A stretch of 64,000 bases of DNA, from contig JABAKD010000023.1 of NCBI GenBank assembly GCA_012845835.1, positions 25,337,972 to 25,401,971 of the forward strand. The letters run 5' to 3'. This stretch comes from Undaria pinnatifida. Taxonomy: Eukaryota; Sar; Phaeophyceae; Laminariales; Alariaceae. The translations under genes and the position numbers were made by a program. Positions 1-10,193 of the stretch are shown one piece after another; the stretch's first letter is position 1, and each line of letters starts with the position of its first letter. The notes under the pieces are model-generated. The model made no database searches and was not told the origin of the DNA. It worked only from the letters and a program-made list of their open reading frames with translations.

Positions 1-293
1 CGTACACGCACTTTTAGCCCGCGCGCGTCCAGGTGTCGACACATATCAGCAGCGCGGTCAATTTGCGCGAGGTTTGAGCGCAATCCGTGCAGTGTGTCGC
101 GCGTGGCAAGCGTTTGAAGTTTCGATTTTGTTTATTTTCGGCGGTGGCGGATAAGACCAATCCCCGGGGTTTCGCAAATTTTCGTATTGGTTCTGGTTCT
201 GGTGACGAATCCCCGGAAGAGGCAAACCCGGCTTTTCTGCTCTCGTAGAGGGTACACGTTTCTTTCCCTCTTTTGGCACAGAGCACCACGCTA

Positions 294-784
294 ATCCTGC
301 CGCCCAGCAGCAGTCTAGCCCCCTAGCAGCAGCCTGCAACTGTATGCGCGTGTGGCTGCTGTTGTAGTAGCTGATTTTTTTATCGGAGCGTGGCATTTGT
401 CACCCCACCATACCCCATATTTCTGGTGTGCCGCCGCTTCGGACGCATCTTGATTGCATGTCCATAGATCGCGCCAATTTGGTCGGTAATATAGGAACCT
501 TTTAAATGGTAATTGATATACAAACCCATCCTTACATTTACGTTCAAAGATGCAGTATTTTTCCGTACTACATATTAAAGGGGTATTGTTTTGTGTCGGA
601 GATTTTGCTCACGCCACAGATGACAGGTACCAAACATGAGGACGGCACAACGCTACGTGTACAACGCTACCGCACAGCAGCAGTAGTGGGATACATCATG
701 TACATGCGCGTGGCGAGTCCTCGCTATGCTAAGGCGAGTTGCTTTCGTCTCCGAGGGGACGATTTTGAACCGAACGACGATCAA
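294..784 (+). repeat. Direct repeat, copy 1 (partner at 868-1350)
   Basis: This stretch of about 490 bases returns, diverged, about 574 bases downstream. Shared landmarks are ATCCTGCCGCCCAGCAGC at the start, GCGCGTGTGGCTGCTGTTGT, GTCCATAGATCGCGCCAATT, and GAGGGGACGATTTTGAA near the end. The copies differ by many substitutions and small indels, so the duplication is old. No convincing coding sequence was seen in either copy. The leading bases 1-293 hold nothing recognised. Confidence 0.8.
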
Positions 785-867
785 AACAAAATCCAGCGTA
801 ATTTTGCTTGACTATAAAAAGCAAACAGCAGTGGATATAGGCTAGGCGCTGATGGCACCACGCTACG

Positions 868-1350
868 ATCCTGCCGCCCAGCAGCGGTCCACCCCCCAAG
901 CATCAAAAGCCTGCAACTCTATGCGCGTGTGGCTGCTGTTGTAGAAGCTGATTCTTTGATCGGAGCGTGCCATTTGTCACCCCACCATACCCCAAATTTC
1001 CGCTGTGCTGCCACTCCGTGCGCATCTCCATTTCATGTCCATAGATCGCGCCAATTTGGGCGGTAATATAGGAAAATTTCTGATGATAATTTATCTACCA
1101 ACCCATCCTTACATTTAAGTCCAAGTAGACGGAGTGTTTTTACGTACCAGGTACAGTAGCAGAGGGGGTCGGAGATTTTGCTCACACCACAGATGACAGG
1201 GGCCAGACAACATGAGGACAGCACAACGCTACGTGTACAACCTTGCCGCACAGCAGTAGTAGGACACATCATGTATGTGCGCGTGGCAAGTCTTCGCTAT
1301 GCTGAGTCGAGTTGCTTTGGTCTCCACGAGGGGACGATTTTGAATCGGAC
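868..1350 (+). repeat. Direct repeat, copy 2 (partner at 294-784)
   Basis: Second, diverged copy of the repeat. The short spacer between the copies contains AAGCAAACAGCAGTGG, which also occurs near 3630, so fragments of the same repeat family are scattered locally. The stretch 1351-1648 between this copy and the possible gene downstream has A and T runs and no feature I can support. Confidence 0.8.
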
Positions 1351-1648
1351 GACGACGAGGGCGCACAAAAAGAAAAAAAAATCGACACCTACGTACCATT
1401 TTTTTTTTTTCGCCCTTCCAGAGGGGGGAGGGGGGTACGAAGATCCCATCCCCCCACCATTACGCCACGCAATTTCCTATGCAAAGAACCCTCGTTCTAA
1501 ATCCTATATAATAAAGGGGCAGCGACCTTGCAGCGACAGGTATTAGACTATATAGCAGACACGCAGCCCCCTGGTCGCGCAGCAGCAGCCTGCGTACCAG
1601 CTACGCACAGCGCAGAGCAACGGAGAAGAAGGGAGAGAGCAAGCGAGA

Positions 1649-3088
1649 GTGGTCACAATGAGCACAGCCTGCACGGTGAAGGGATCCCTGCTACAACCCT
1701 CCTTCGACAAGACAGCTTGGCTACAAAGCGTCTGCGGAAAGCCAGCCGATGGCGAGGACTTCATCTGCTGCTGCGGGGCCAACTTCGGTGACGGTTCAGG
1801 ATTGGACGAGGGCCAGGCCATTGAGCATGAGTGTTCGGCACAGCACAGAGAGTGAGTGGAGATGCATGAAGGCTGTAGTGTGATATTGGAGGGTATCGTG
1901 TACCTCGCAGCAGCAGCATCGGCAAGCACTGGAAAGTCAAAACTCTGGTTTATCATATGTAACAGTGCTCACCATCGAGCAGTGTGTGAGTCGTTCTGCC
2001 TCCTCCCAATAACTGACAACATCAGCAGCAACAGAAGCCTAGCCTTGGCAGCAGCAGCAGCAGCAGAGCAGCAATACCACAAGCCGTAGCCGCATGATCA
2101 AAATCGCCAAAATAAACGGGCGCGAAATGCGAACCAACCTAGTTAGGTTACTCCGCGTCCCTGTTGGTCCCTGCACGCCTTTCGCATGCTGCGAGCAGAG
2201 CACTTTCGCCTATCGGAAAAATCGCCGCGAAGACCAGCAGCGGCAACTGGGTGTGCAAGAAGTGCAAGCGCGATTTCGGACGCAATATAGAGCAACTGAG
2301 CCGGACCCACGTGGAGACTCACGAACAGTCGCTCCAACACAAGTGAGGACTTGTGAGGACAGCAGTTGTTGCATTCGCTACCACAAGCAGTTTCGATGAA
2401 AAGTTGAACACGTCAGTTGTGAGTACGACCGATTGAATGGTTGAAACTCAACTTTGCAAGCTGCGTGGTACATTAGATCTATGTTTTATTTATGATATGG
2501 TGTTTGTGAAAAATACCTGGTTGTTAATACACTGCTTCACAATTTTTACGGGAGGTCGTTCGCGCGTGTTTAGCAGTTTGGGAACTGCCACGCTGGACGT
2601 ATTTTAGTGGCGCAGTGTATGAGGCTGCAGGCCTTGTCGATGTGTGTATGTGAAAAGCAGGAGCAAATTCGTATTTTCGTTCCACGGCTGATCAATTGCT
2701 ATTGCTCATGTCGCAAGTTGCATGTCGACCAACGTGTGTCGACAGGGGTGCTGGTGCCGCGGCGGCGGTGGGGAGCGGGCGCACATTGCTGGATTTTTTC
2801 AAACCGAAGAGCGCCACGGACGGCGCGAAGGAGTCGCCGGTGTTGATGGACAGTAGTAGCGGCGGGGGCGCAAGCAGTGACGCTGACGTGGTGGCGACGG
2901 AAGTTGTGAACAGGGGCGAGGGTGGTGCGGGCGCGGGCAGTGACGCCGACGTGGTTGTGACGGGGGTTGTGAGCAAGGGTGAGGGTGGTGCGGGCGCGGG
3001 CAGTTTCGCTGACGTGGTTGCGACGGGAGTTGTGAACGCCCTTCCGGTATTTCTCTTCCCCCTGACCTTTCGGGCAAGTATGGACTGA
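1649..3088 (+). CDS. Possible intron-containing zinc-finger gene, fragmentary
   Basis: Three open segments look like exons. The first starts at an ATG at about 1658 (MSTACTVKGSLLQPS...), contains a Cys/His-rich stretch (CCCGANFGDG...EHECSAQHR) and ends at a GTGAGT donor near 1852. The second, about 2240-2342, encodes WVCKKCKRDFGRN then HVETH, a CX2C...HX3H arrangement like BED or C2H2 fingers, ending before GTGAGG. The third follows a CGACAG acceptor near 2750 and encodes TLLDFFKPK, which resembles a PCNA-interacting (PIP-like) motif, then about three repeats of a DADVVATEVVNRGEGG-type unit. BED fingers are typical of hAT transposases and host chromatin proteins. No transposase core follows, so the product is unknown. 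Joining these exons into one gene is inference. Confidence 0.4.
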
Positions 3089-3531
3089 TGATATGATGTC
3101 TCTATGCAGAACTAAACTATTTTGTTGTCTAATTTTTTATTTTTCGCGCTTGTTTCGCGCACTACTGTATCGACGGTGGTCGCAGAAGTAAGTTGGCAGA
3201 AGCAAGCCGACGCGTTCGTCAGTCCTGAGACGATGTGGGGGCAAGTTGGAGGGGGTTTTGTGCCCAAGCGCGGCGCTTGCCCACCATTGATAATTTCTGA
3301 CCACATTGATCACCTTGCATTGACGCAAGGATTTACATACCTAAACAACCTAAAGTACAGTTTGACATCCCTTGCTCTTGCAATGTTGGCTTGCTTGCCA
3401 AGCCTCTTTGTTAACGCAAGAAGAGTGTGCAGTAAACCATCCATAGCGGCACAGCCAGAAAACGAACCAAGCAAGCAATCGAAGCAAAAAAAAATGTTTT
3501 GAAAAAAAAAAAAAATCGGGCCTCGGGGTAA

Positions 3532-3645
3532 GAGGGGGGGGGGGGGGGGGGGGGTAGGTGTGCGGGATAACTGATTGTGCGCTGTCGACGACGATCTAAA
3601 CAATCCAGCATATTTTTCTTGAATCTAGAAAGCAAACAGCAGTGG

Positions 3646-3682
<37 letters not shown>
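3532..3682 (+). repeat. Homopolymer runs: about 21 G and 35 T
   Basis: A run of G (about 3534-3554) and a run of 35 T (3648-3682) lie in otherwise non-coding DNA. The surrounding 3089-3897 has short open frames but no recognisable gene. Homopolymers of this length are unstable and their lengths may be sequencing estimates. Confidence 0.85.
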
Positions 3683-3684
<2 letters not shown>

Positions 3685-3897
3685 CACACTTTCACTTTCC
3701 AGCTTCTGGACAAGCCGTGGTCACAGGTGTCATCCCTTCTCCTCCCCGGTTCTTGCCTTCAATTTTTATCGCGCATAGGGTTCAGCAATCCCACTGCTCG
3801 TCGATTGTTCGTCGAATGTTGCTAACTCACGCTCTCGCGCTTTCCGCAAGTCAATTTGTCCACAAGAAAAAGTCCCAACGAATTTATACGAGTATGC

Positions 3898-3972
3898 ACT
3901 CGGCGGGGCTCGAACTCACGAAACTGACCTATACCAGGCTCGAAGATAACCTGATACGCCACCGGGGCGATC
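3898..3972 (-). other. tRNA-like / SINE-head sequence with A and B boxes
   Basis: On the minus strand TGGCGTATCAGG (3950-3961) approximates a pol III A box and AGTTCGAGCCC (3906-3916) approximates a B box, about 45 bases apart as in a tRNA. A T5 run follows at 3867-3871, suitable as a pol III terminator. The T-arm and acceptor stems do not pair cleanly, so this is a decayed tRNA or the head of a tRNA-derived SINE rather than a working tRNA gene. The rest of 3700-4587 shows nothing I can name. Confidence 0.35.
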
Positions 3973-4587
3973 GGTTGGATATAGGCGCTGATGGTCCATG
4001 AGAAAGGGCTTCTCTGTTTCAGCGACAATAGAAGCCCTACAGCAGTTCCTCATTTCGCGCACTCTCTGCGACGAACTGGCGGTGAAGGGGGATGATTGCC
4101 CATCCTGACGTGTATCACTCGTCGTTAAGTTCAATATCTGGCTCAACAAGACACGAAGAGTACCTATTCTGGGATTGCTGATTTCCATACGAAACAACAG
4201 GAAACAAAGAAAAAACATCAAAACCACGACAGAAAGACGGCGCACGGAACAACTGCTGATTTGTTTTCTTGCCGGTTGAAAAGCTACCTATTCGTCCTTT
4301 TATTTTTTACCACGCAAATTTCACTGCATAAGAGTCGCCAGTATAAAAAGTCCCCATCGTACGAGTACTGGCGCTGGACACGTACGTACTGATGGGATTA
4401 CCACATATTTACGGTTCTCCACCACGACGGCGAGAGAGCGAACCGTACCCGGGAGGGCGCCTCCCCACACTCCGCTTCTCGAGCTGCGGACAAGAACATA
4501 GTTTTCGCTACCACCAGGTACATGTTATTTGTCCACAGACAGTCAGATGTTGGATGTTTGGGTTTCGTTCTTGCGCCACTCCCTTAA

Positions 4588-5297
4588 AGACCTACTATTA
4601 TGGCGATTTTTTTTATCGATTATTTCTCTCTTTAACCGGGATCTCCGACGCCAAAAATAAAAACCATCCACTATGGGACCAGAAATCATCGTTATTTCTG
4701 GGTTCAGAAATAATTGAGGCCAGAAATCAGCAGATCTGGTGATTTCTGAGCCCAGAAATAACAGCTCTTCCAACCTCTCAAAACTGGGATTATTTGACTT
4801 TTGGATACTACCTCGTACCAAGTATCATATGTCACCACTGCTCATACTGTACCTGGTATGATACTTGTCTGCTGTACACGTCACGCATCACCCACAACAA
4901 AGAATCACAAACACACCTACGACAGCATACTGCGCTTGTTGTGTGCGAGACAGAGCTTCATCCTCACACAAACGCAACAGCAGCACCACCACCATCGAAA
5001 CCACCATCGAAACCACCACAGGCACACCACGCCAGCACCACAGCAGCAGCGCAGCAGAAGAGATCGCAGCAGAGGCGGTGGCGACCTAACGTCGCCGGCG
5101 ACAGTGTACGTGCCAGATTTCAAAAATAAAGGCAAACGGCAAAACAAGACCTACCAATTCAAAATAAAACCACTTTCCAAAAATCAGAAGCCATAATGGA
5201 CGCCCCTTATTTCTGATGCAGTTATTTCTGGAGCCTCCAAACTACAAAAATAATCGCCAGAAATAATCGCTAAATAATTTTCCATAATAGTAGGTCT
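4588..5297. mobile_element. MITE with imperfect terminal inverted repeats (710 bp)
   Basis: The left end reads AGACCTACTATTATGG and the right end reads CCATAATAGTAGGTCT, an exact 16-base inverted pair. Similarity continues inward on both sides (ATCGATTATTTCT against AGCGATTATTTCT after a few mismatches). Many copies of an AGAAATAA/TTATTTCT motif fill both flanks. The middle has CACC/ACAAC-rich DNA without a transposase. The elements flanking CCTTAA and AAGCAC do not give a clean target duplication, so the superfamily is undecided. Non-autonomous DNA transposon is the simplest reading. Confidence 0.75.
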
Positions 5298-5452
5298 AAG
5301 CACTTCCCGGAGGGGAACCTTGTGCCTCGTATTTTTTCATTTTTTCATACTCCGGAGTATTTTTTACTGCTATTAAATAATACCTGGTATAGACTACCTG
5401 GTAGACTAGACTACTACTGTATATATTTTTCATTCAAAAAAGAAACAGGCAC

Positions 5453-6087
5453 CTGCGTTTGCGTGTTTGCTCCCCCCCCGCCGCCTCCTCCCGCCAGGTA
5501 TCCCCTCTCATCCCGTGTCCTTCGTCCCTTTTGCTACTAGCAAATGCTTCCTCTCCACACTCCCCCTCCTCCATCGCAGCAGCAACAGCACCTGCAGCAG
5601 CACTAGTAGCTTTTTTTGCTGCATCTAATTTTGCTTCCTGCTTTGCCGTGATAGCAGCAACCGCCATCGCCGCCGCCGCCGCCTCACCCTCTCGCTTTCT
5701 CTCCGCCTCCGACATCTCCTTGAAACCTTCCTCCAGGTCCACCACCCTCGTGTTCGGCATGGCGAGGCCAGGGAACCGAGCTTCCTTCTCGTTCCTCGGA
5801 ACCCGTGGGGCCGCACTGCGCCTAGACTCAGCCCGGGATGACTTGGACCCGCGGTCACTTGGCTTCATGGCCCCGATGATACGAAGTAGGTTGTCCGAGA
5901 GAGAGTCTGGGAACTCAGCTCCATTCTCTGACAGCGCATCGCGGAAGGCGTTGGGGTCGGGGAAGTCATCGGCGAGGTGGATGATGAATTCAGCGAGCGT
6001 GCGGTCGCTGAGCCCCAGGTGGTTGTCGAGCTCGGTACAGACCTTGCTGACCAGGGAGAGGCGCTGCAGCTTCTCGATGTTGCTCAT
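5453..6087 (-). CDS. DHX8: First exon of a DHX8/Prp22-type pre-mRNA splicing DEAH helicase
   Basis: DHX8/Prp22 is the spliceosomal DEAH-box ATPase that releases spliced mRNA. The ATG at 6085-6087 opens a protein whose residues 7-75 contain LSLVSKVCTELDNHLG, LAEFIIHLAD and NGAEFPDSLSDNLLRIIGAM, the well-conserved N-terminal helical domain of DHX8 seen in animals and plants. An Arg/Ser-containing linker and an Ala/Glu/Lys-rich low-complexity tail follow. The S1 domain, helicase core and C-terminal domains are not found in the 5.4 kb to the left, so the exon is either an orphan or is followed by a very long, MITE-bearing intron running off the window. A possible donor (CGCAG/GTGCCT) lies at 5452; the exon end is uncertain. 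Retrotransposon A begins only 311 bases upstream of the ATG. Confidence 0.8.
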
Positions 6088-6127
6088 GGTGGTGGTGATG
6101 GTGCTGCCCTGAGCTGCTGCTCAGAGC

Positions 6128-6131
6128 GGTG

Positions 6132-6180
<49 letters not shown>

Positions 6181-6192
6181 CTGCTGCTGTTA
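6128..6192 (+). repeat. CTG/CAG trinucleotide repeat in the 5' leader of the DHX8 exon
   Basis: Interrupted run of CTG and TTG triplets (CAG on the sense strand of the DHX8-like gene), starting about 40 bases upstream of its ATG, so probably in its 5' untranslated region. The remaining leader and promoter region up to 6398 holds no other recognised element. Confidence 0.85.
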
Positions 6193-6403
6193 TCGGGCCG
6201 CTTCTTCCTCACGTCCCCATCCGCCTTGGTTGTCGCTGTGCTTTGCCCGCACCTGCTTCTCCGGGTGAACCGTCCCCACTCAGTCTGTCTTTGTTAATAG
6301 ATCGCTCTCGTCTCTTGGGCGTAGGAAGCTGAAACCGGGGATATTAAATCTTAATCCCCTACTAATAACGCCTGTTTATACTGTAGAACAATCCTTTCAC
6401 TTT

Positions 6404-7078
6404 CTTAGGATAAGAGACCTTGGGTAGTCTCCTTTGCCCTTGAGACTGATGGGGATGCGTTCAGATGTTTAGTTGGTTCGGAAAGACGTAGGCAGTGGTC
6501 CGGTTCAAGGAGATGAAAGAAGTGGAAAAAGTGTTTTATTATCCTCAGCCTGGTGGGAAACAAGGCGGAAACCGAGCACTGAAGTGGTGGGGCTCGTGTC
6601 GCTCCCCACTATCTACGCCCGTCTGCTCGGGACGACCTACTACTATGTTCCCGTACGATGATTAACAGGATGATCTCCCCGCTGTCAGCTATTGCTAGCA
6701 CTTTTCATACGCTTTGCAAGCACTCAAGTGATGGGCTCGAGCAGCTCCCCAAATATCTGCCTACGTCTGCACTCAATCATCACTCAACTACTACAGCAGT
6801 AGTATGTTCCTGTGCGATGGCTGCTATGATTGCCTATCAGTATGTCCCTCGTAGTGGTCTTTTACGCTACACTACGAAGTCGTCTCTACTCTTGTGTCTG
6901 GTCCTACAGCAGTAGTCCTACGGCAGTACACGTTAGCTCCTCTTACCGCATCTGGCCGGCCAGCGTCAGTCTCCATGTGGCCCCCGGTGGCCATGGTCTG
7001 CTTACTGGAGACTGACCCATCCCCCAGTCCCGAACTCCCAACTGCCTCGCAATTGTGCTGAAACCCAATCTCACCACA
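6404..7078 (-). repeat. 3' LTR of element A
   Basis: 675 bp, nearly identical to 17374-18045. On the coding strand it begins TGTGGTGAGATTGGG and ends ATCCTAAG. It differs from its partner by a handful of substitutions and short indels (for example an extra ACT near 6790). Confidence 0.95.
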
Positions 7079-7095
7079 ATAGCCCACCCTGGTCC
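7079..7095 (-). other. Polypurine-tract region of element A
   Basis: Coding-strand sequence immediately upstream of the 3' LTR reads GGACCAGGGTGGGCTAT. The purine-rich core CAGGGTGGGC also precedes the 3' LTR of element D, supporting a role as plus-strand primer. It is shorter and less pure than a classic PPT. Confidence 0.5.
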
Positions 7096-7710
7096 ATCGT
7101 CGCCATGTAAAGGGCGTGCGGTGGAACAACTCTCGTATATGAGATTGTGTTTCGCAGGGGCTACATCACTATAGTACCATTCGCAAAATCCGCCCGATAA
7201 CTGGCAGCAACCCTCCCCAAAGCAATACCTCGTTAAATGTACTACTACAATTCTCGTATAGCAAAAATGCCGCCTTCGGCGTACCCCGATTGCGTAGTTC
7301 CCAATCCCGGAAGAAGAAAAAAATCTGCCAAATGTCCACCCTGGTCCACCGTTGCCTCATGGGGGGCGTGTGTGGCGGGACAACTCTCGTACGTGAGGTT
7401 GCGTATCGCAGGGACTACTGGACGACCGTGATAAACCCTGCCCTAAAAGCATGCCAAGAAAAATACACCGCTCCAATCCCACTAAGTATTGCAATTCTCG
7501 TAGACTAAAATTCTGTGTACCCTGCTTGCGTAACTGCGATTCGCCCCCCCCCTCCCGTGAGGTTAACCTGTAGCCTGGTCGTCCTACTACTCGAACCTCC
7601 AACCCTGCCCCTATTTCTGCTGGTATTGCAACCCCGCCCCTCCCGTAAGTTACCCTGCAGCCTGGTCATGTCCCGCTGTCCGCAGTCACCGGCCCCCCCC
7701 CGCGACACCT
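7096..7710 (-). other. 3' untranslated region of element A
   Basis: About 600 bases between the integrase stop and the PPT without a convincing gene. Short motifs recur, such as CTACGAGAATTG-type sequence and AGGTTAACCT/AGGTTAAC segments around 7560-7660. The same region occurs in element B at 31659-32290, so it is part of the family. Confidence 0.7.
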
Positions 7711-9594
7711 CTACTCCAACGATGGTGTGTAGTTCTTCGGGCTCCGCGTTCGCTGATGCACATGCCAGCACCAAGATCCTCGCTCCTCGCTAACGGTTGT
7801 TAGTGTCTCCTTCGATAAATGTACGTTGTATTGCTTCCCCAGGTCTAGCATCTTTATGGTATGCGGTAGACTTTTACTCTCCGCGTCCTCCGCTAGTCCC
7901 ACCACTCGCGCCAGCTGCCATCCTGCGTGGGTCGTTTTGAAATAGATGTACGAACCAACGATGTCAGGTGAATACAGACTCGGCCGTGCTCGGACGTCAC
8001 AGCACACCATATATCCGGTCGGTACATGTCTCTCGCCTTTTTCTCGGGCAATAGCTCGCTTAGCTACTTGAACTCTGTACCGGCGATATTTCGTGTTATC
8101 CCCTCTGACTTGCACGGGCTCTCCCGCCCAGTATCTCATCACCAAGTTTCCGTACTGCGTTAAATCCTCTTCGTGTTCCCATGTGGGGCGCTCTACCTCA
8201 TCCCAGTACGTATAATATTGCACCGCAATTTTGCCGCCCAGCCCTCTCGTCAGTCGGTGTTTGCTTAGTTTTCGGGGCGTGACGCGGTGTGTGTCTAGCT
8301 CTGCGGTCACGTCATCAGTCGTCAGGTGGAACGGGGGTGATATCTCCGAGTATTTGTTTAGAACGTAGTTGCTCATGGCCCACGGCAAAAACCTCGGCGC
8401 AGTTTCTCCTCCGTGGGGGTTAAAGCATTTCTTACACCGGTGTACCGACACGCGCGCATTTATCCCGCGATGACCGGGCTCATCAGCTTTAATGTCCAAT
8501 AGCAGTAACTTCGGTCCCACTTCACGTCCATCAGCCATTTTATCGGGCCCGACCAATAACACCTTGTACGGTCCTGTCCAACAGTTGGCTAGTTTACTGA
8601 CCAGCGCGAACGCCTTCACGTTCGAGCTGCCTTCTGCCGGTTTTATTACGTGTTTCCCTCCTCCCGTGATAGTGCTGTGGTCGTCATACACCCATACCCA
8701 GTCTCCCGTTTCGAACCTCGTTTTGTTGTTCATAATTTGCTCGATCTCATCGTTTGCGGCTTGATGCTTCGCCTTTGTGAGCCGGTCCTCCTCCCTTACT
8801 AGGTTATACGCGCGCACCTGCCTATCCCGCATCAACCCCAAGTAGTCGAGGTGGTCTCTTTTCTCGCTCTGGTGACCTTTCACGCCACTACCTTCTAAGA
8901 TCGTCATCGGCAACCGCGGATAACGCCCGATGTGTACTTCATTGGGCGCCAAGCCTGTACCCCTGCTCACGTTGTTGTTGTGGGCTGCAATGACGTGCAA
9001 TAACATCTCGTCCCAATTCTTTTGGTCGTCTGCGATGAGATAGGCCAACATTTGGCACAGGGTGTGGTTCAACCTCTCCACCATGCCATTAGTTTGGGGG
9101 TGGTATGAGCTCGTGTACTTTTTTACGGACCCCAGCATTTTGAAAACCCCCCGGCACACTACTGACACAAATTCCATTCCGCGGTCAGATAAAAAGGTAT
9201 GTGGGCACCCCCACCTCGGAATATAATCGTGTACTAACCGTGCAGCACAACCTTCCGTAGTTTTCTCCTCTTTCGTAATCGCGTATGCCTCCGCGTGTCT
9301 GCTAAATAAATCCACCACTAGGAATACGTACGCATTACCTTTAGCCGTGGTCGGCAAGGGTCCCAACAGGTCGAAAGCTACCATATGTCCTGGTCTGTTC
9401 GGCAAGGGAAGGGATATCAGAGGCCACCGCACAGTTTGCCTCGTGCTTTTTCGGGCCTGGCAAGTATAGCATCTTCGAATCCACCACTTTACGCTCTCAG
9501 CCATGCCAATCCACCAATAAAACCGCTGTAACAGACCCAGAGTCACCTTTTCGCCCAGTGTACTGCCTCCTTGTGCGCACAGTCCATCACCCAT
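7711..9594 (-). CDS. Element A integrase with C-terminal chromodomain-like segment
   Basis: This segment inserts the cDNA into the host genome. Counting in the 627-codon open frame, a Cys pair (CYTC, residues 42-45) completes an HHCC zinc-binding site whose histidines are in the preceding frame. The core has D75 (AFDLLGPL), D137 (FLSDRGMEF) and E173 (GMVERLNHT), with 35 residues between the second D and E, the D,D35E signature. Near residues 470-500, YYTYWDEVERPTWEHEEDL resembles the WxG...TWE..eDL pattern of chromodomains that target chromoviruses to chromatin. The frame is one base back from the upstream connector frame; both A and B show the same overlap (9543-9594 here), so recoding is possible. 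No independent start codon is implied. Confidence 0.9.
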   Translation of the reverse strand: MGDGLCAQGGSTLGEKVTLGLLQRFYWWIGMAESVKWWIRRCYTCQARKSTRQTVRWPLISLPLPNRPGHMVAFDLLGPLPTTAKGNAYVFLVVDLFSRHAEAYAITKEEKTTEGCAARLVHDYIPRWGCPHTFLSDRGMEFVSVVCRGVFKMLGSVKKYTSSYHPQTNGMVERLNHTLCQMLAYLIADDQKNWDEMLLHVIAAHNNNVSRGTGLAPNEVHIGRYPRLPMTILEGSGVKGHQSEKRDHLDYLGLMRDRQVRAYNLVREEDRLTKAKHQAANDEIEQIMNNKTRFETGDWVWVYDDHSTITGGGKHVIKPAEGSSNVKAFALVSKLANCWTGPYKVLLVGPDKMADGREVGPKLLLLDIKADEPGHRGINARVSVHRCKKCFNPHGGETAPRFLPWAMSNYVLNKYSEISPPFHLTTDDVTAELDTHRVTPRKLSKHRLTRGLGGKIAVQYYTYWDEVERPTWEHEEDLTQYGNLVMRYWAGEPVQVRGDNTKYRRYRVQVAKRAIAREKGERHVPTGYMVCCDVRARPSLYSPDIVGSYIYFKTTHAGWQLARVVGLAEDAESKSLPHTIKMLDLGKQYNVHLSKETLTTVSEERGSWCWHVHQRTRSPKNYTPSLE

Positions 9595-10193
9595 GGTCTC
9601 AGCAGCAGCGGCACGTAGGTCCGCACCGGCTCGTCTCCCAGCAACCTCTCGTATTGTCCGGGATGTCTGTTCGGACGATCCGCAGGGACACGCGACGGAC
9701 GTCGGACGAGCAGTTTATCGGAGTTGGGAAGTTCCATTAGTTCACCTTGCGCTACTAACCGTTTCACTTCCTGCACGTCCACTGTTGGGTTTAATCCGTC
9801 CCCGGTTATGTCGCTGCTCGGTGTGCCATTTGCTAAACACGTCATTACTACCCGCGCAGTGTCATCCTTACCCTGTGCCGCCGCCCAATCTTTTACCGTT
9901 TTCTGGCATAGATTTTCTCCAAACTCGCATGCCGCTTCACTGTTTAATTCCTCCTCTGGGATTTCGAGTAGTCCGGCATCGATTTGACCCGCCTCGGCCC
10001 CTGCCCCGGCGCTATCGCCTCCTTCACCTGGATTTATTACTGCCACGTCCTGCTTTGACCTTGAGCCTAGAAGCTCCCTTCCTTCCTTGGTCATTGGGCA
10101 TGCGTGTAACATTAGGCCGGGTTCTAGTTGGCCGCGGACTACGGAACTCTCGTCGGCATAGGTCAGCGGACTGTCGTCAGGTACCGCATACAC
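9543..10193 (-). CDS. Element A pol connector between RNase H and integrase
   Basis: About 216 codons linking RNase H to integrase. It begins after the frame change near 10330 and runs through VYAVPDDSPLTY... to DCAHKEAVHWAKR and a stop at 9543. The HKEAVH histidines are positioned to be the HH half of the integrase zinc-binding HHCC motif, while the CC half lies in the overlapping frame, so the two must be read together in the functional protein. The middle is acidic and alanine/glycine-rich and matches no domain I recognise. The copy in element B (29176-29826) is nearly identical. Confidence 0.8.
   Translation of the reverse strand: MYAVPDDSPLTYADESSVVRGQLEPGLMLHACPMTKEGRELLGSRSKQDVAVINPGEGGDSAGAGAEAGQIDAGLLEIPEEELNSEAACEFGENLCQKTVKDWAAAQGKDDTARVVMTCLANGTPSSDITGDGLNPTVDVQEVKRLVAQGELMELPNSDKLLVRRPSRVPADRPNRHPGQYERLLGDEPVRTYVPLLLRPWVMDCAHKEAVHWAKR

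Noticed and set aside
5459-6112. Plus-strand 217-residue frame over the DHX8 exon
   Set aside because: It is the antisense of a clearly conserved DHX8 N-terminus and of a CTG repeat.
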